Below the pieces are notes generated by a model. It had not been told where the DNA came from. It saw only the letters and a program-made list of their open reading frames with translations, and did not search any database. Shown here in pieces: positions 34,332 through 36,009 of a stretch of 36,009 nt of DNA (its first letter is position 1; every line of letters starts with the position of its first letter). The stretch comes from Pararhodobacter sp. (GTDB lineage: Bacteria > Pseudomonadota > Alphaproteobacteria > Rhodobacterales > Rhodobacteraceae). A program made the translations under genes and the position numbers. The stretch covers positions 1 through 36,009 of the forward strand of contig JAFIEK010000040.1 in NCBI GenBank assembly GCA_020832545.1, written 5' to 3'.

Positions 34332-35948
34332 ATGAACTGCAAGGCAGCTTTTCGCAGCTTGCTCGGATCAGCCGCATTTTTGGTGTTCAGTGCCGGGATC
34401 GGGCTGGCTGACACCACATTGCATATTCTCCATATAAACGATTTCCACAGCCGGATTGAGCCGATCAACCGCTTCGGCTCCAGCTGCCCACCGGGCGATG
34501 ACGCCGAGGGTCAGTGCTTTGGCGGCGCGGCGCGGCTGTTCACGCTGATCAACCAGATGCGCGACGATCTTAGCGCCGAGGGGCACCCGGTGCTGGTGCT
34601 GGACGCGGGCGATGCCAGTCAGGGGTCGCTGTTCTACACGACTTATGGCGGGCAGGTAGAGGCCGAGGTGTTGGAGCGTATCGGCTTTGATGCCATGGCC
34701 GTGGGCAACCACGAGTTCGATCTGGGGCCCGAGGGGCTGGCGGTATTTCTGGATACGGTCAGCTTTCCGATACTGTCGAGCAATCTGGATGTCTCGGCCA
34801 ACAACCTGCTGGCCGGTCGGGTGCTACCGCATGTGATCATCGAGCGCGGTGGTTTGCGGGTGGGGCTGGTGTCGGCGGTGGCGACGGATACGCCGGAAAT
34901 CGCAGCACCGGGGCCAACGGTGCAGTTTCTCGACGAGATCGAAACCCTGAGCGCTGCGGTTGCCGCACTGCAGGCACAGGGCGCAGCACCGATCATCGCG
35001 CTGACCCATGTGGGGCTTGCGCGCGATCTGGAGATTGCAGCGCAGGTGCCGGGGCTGGCGGCGGTGATAGGTGGGCACAGCCATACCTATATGTCCGCCT
35101 CGGACCCGGCGCGGCAGGGGCCCTATCCGACATGGGTGGACAGCGAGAATGGCGCGATTGTGCCGGTGGTGCAGGCCGGGTCGAACGGGCGCTGGCTGGG
35201 CCATCTGGTTCTGGAGCTGGACGACGCGGGCAACCTGCTGCACGCCAGCGGCGATACGATCTCGGTGGATGCCTCGGTCACGCCGGACCCAGAGATGCAG
35301 GAATGGATCGCCGGGCTGGCCGGGCCGATCGAGGAGCTGAAAGCGCGCGTCGTGGCCGAAGCTGAAGAGGGGATCGACGGTGACCGCGTCAGCTGCCGTG
35401 CGCGCGAGTGCACCATGGGCAACCTTGTGACCGACGCGATGCTGGCGCGGGTCGCCGATCAGGGCATTTCCATCGCCATTCAGAACGGCGGGGGCTTGCG
35501 TGCCTCGATCGAGGGCGGTGAGGTAACGATGGGGGCGGTGCTGGCGGTGCTGCCGTTCCAGAACACGCTCGCCACGTTTGAGTTGAGCGGTGCCGATATC
35601 CTGGCGGCGCTGGAGAATGGCGCAGGGCAGGTGGAAGAGGGGGCCGGACGGTTCGCGCAGGTATCGGGGCTGCGCTATGCGTTTGATCTGTCGCAAGCGC
35701 CGGGAAGCTGGGTGAGCGATGTGATGGTGCAGGAGGCGGGCGAATGGGTGCCGCTGGAGCTTGAGAAGGTCTATGGCGTGGTGTCGAACGACTTCATGCG
35801 CAACGGCGGCGATGGTTACCGGATGTTCCGTGACAATGCACAGAACGTTTATGACTACGGCCCCGATCTGGCCGATGTTCTGGCCGAGTATTTGGCCGAC
35901 AACAGCCCCTACGCGCCCTATCTGGATGGGCGTATCGAGGAGCGCTGA
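34332..35948 (+). CDS. Exported 5'-nucleotidase/metallophosphoesterase
   Basis: A 538-residue periplasmic enzyme of the UshA-like family, releasing phosphate and nucleosides from nucleotides. A signal peptide (SLLGSAAFLVFSAGIGLA) precedes the metal-binding motif LHILHINDFHSR (Asp37, His39). GNHEFDLG, IIALTHVG and GGHSHTYM complete the dinuclear metal site. The C-terminal substrate domain has AIQNGGGLRASIEGGEVTMG, VLPFQNTLATFELSG and NGGDGYRMF. The ATG at 34332 is chosen for its signal peptide; longer frames lack one. The gene is complete, ending 10 bases before the poly-G end. Confidence 0.94.
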   Translation: MNCKAAFRSLLGSAAFLVFSAGIGLADTTLHILHINDFHSRIEPINRFGSSCPPGDDAEGQCFGGAARLFTLINQMRDDLSAEGHPVLVLDAGDASQGSLFYTTYGGQVEAEVLERIGFDAMAVGNHEFDLGPEGLAVFLDTVSFPILSSNLDVSANNLLAGRVLPHVIIERGGLRVGLVSAVATDTPEIAAPGPTVQFLDEIETLSAAVAALQAQGAAPIIALTHVGLARDLEIAAQVPGLAAVIGGHSHTYMSASDPARQGPYPTWVDSENGAIVPVVQAGSNGRWLGHLVLELDDAGNLLHASGDTISVDASVTPDPEMQEWIAGLAGPIEELKARVVAEAEEGIDGDRVSCRARECTMGNLVTDAMLARVADQGISIAIQNGGGLRASIEGGEVTMGAVLAVLPFQNTLATFELSGADILAALENGAGQVEEGAGRFAQVSGLRYAFDLSQAPGSWVSDVMVQEAGEWVPLELEKVYGVVSNDFMRNGGDGYRMFRDNAQNVYDYGPDLADVLAEYLADNSPYAPYLDGRIEER

Positions 35949-35958
35949 ACAGGGTTGT

Positions 35959-36009
<51 letters not shown>

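Overview
The window is GC-rich chromosomal DNA of an alphaproteobacterium, most likely a member of the Rhodobacteraceae. This rests on gene content and order: an ybgC-tolQRAB-pal-tilS-ftsH run, a tad/cpa Flp-pilus cluster with an associated AAA ATPase, a DmdC-like acyl-CoA dehydrogenase next to MerR regulators, and two copies of a hairpin-containing intergenic element that I associate with this family. The first 49 bases are pure C and the last 51 are pure G; these are almost certainly end artefacts of the assembly, not genome.

Layout. (1) 117-4346, minus strand: acyl-CoA oxidation. Two acyl-CoA dehydrogenases flank a 70-residue ribbon-helix-helix-like protein, led by a MerR regulator, with a second paralogous MerR gene upstream. 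An ACGT-type inverted repeat and a promoter with a 19-bp spacer precede the first MerR gene. (2) 4533-7424, plus: a tightly overlapping operon of two PaaI-like hotdog thioesterases, a MATE exporter and an unrecognised protein. (3) 7444-12340, plus: ybgC and the Tol-Pal envelope machine; the usual cpoB/ybgF gene is not present after pal. (4) 12477-16498, plus: tilS, ftsH (with a good alphaproteobacterial heat-shock promoter match across the tilS stop codon) and a trans-aconitate methyltransferase-like gene. (5) 16653-19345, plus: one-carbon folate genes fhs and folD. (6) 19349-31493, minus: a PaaI-like thioesterase, then the Flp pilus locus, whose order of transcription is flp, cpaB, cpaC-ompA-like, then tadZ-tadA-tadB-tadC-tadD-TPR lipoprotein-cpaA-AAA ATPase. 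(7) 31810-35948: a lytic transglycosylase divergent from flp, a DUF952-pyrD pair on the minus strand, and an exported 5'-nucleotidase.

The pilus genes form a nearly complete export apparatus: pilin, prepilin peptidase, secretin, ATPase, two inner-membrane platform proteins and a localisation protein. No tadE/F/G minor pseudopilins are present. Clear terminators lie after flp and after the ompA-like gene, dividing the locus into at least three transcription units. The same 9-base motif occurs in three of its intergenic regions.

No tRNA, rRNA, CRISPR array, insertion sequence, prophage or integrase was seen. I found no wholly new system. The best leads are the Tad-associated AAA ATPase, the TadZ lacking the usual P-loop lysine, the tandem MerR/ACGT operator arrangement, the missing cpoB and the repeated intergenic element.
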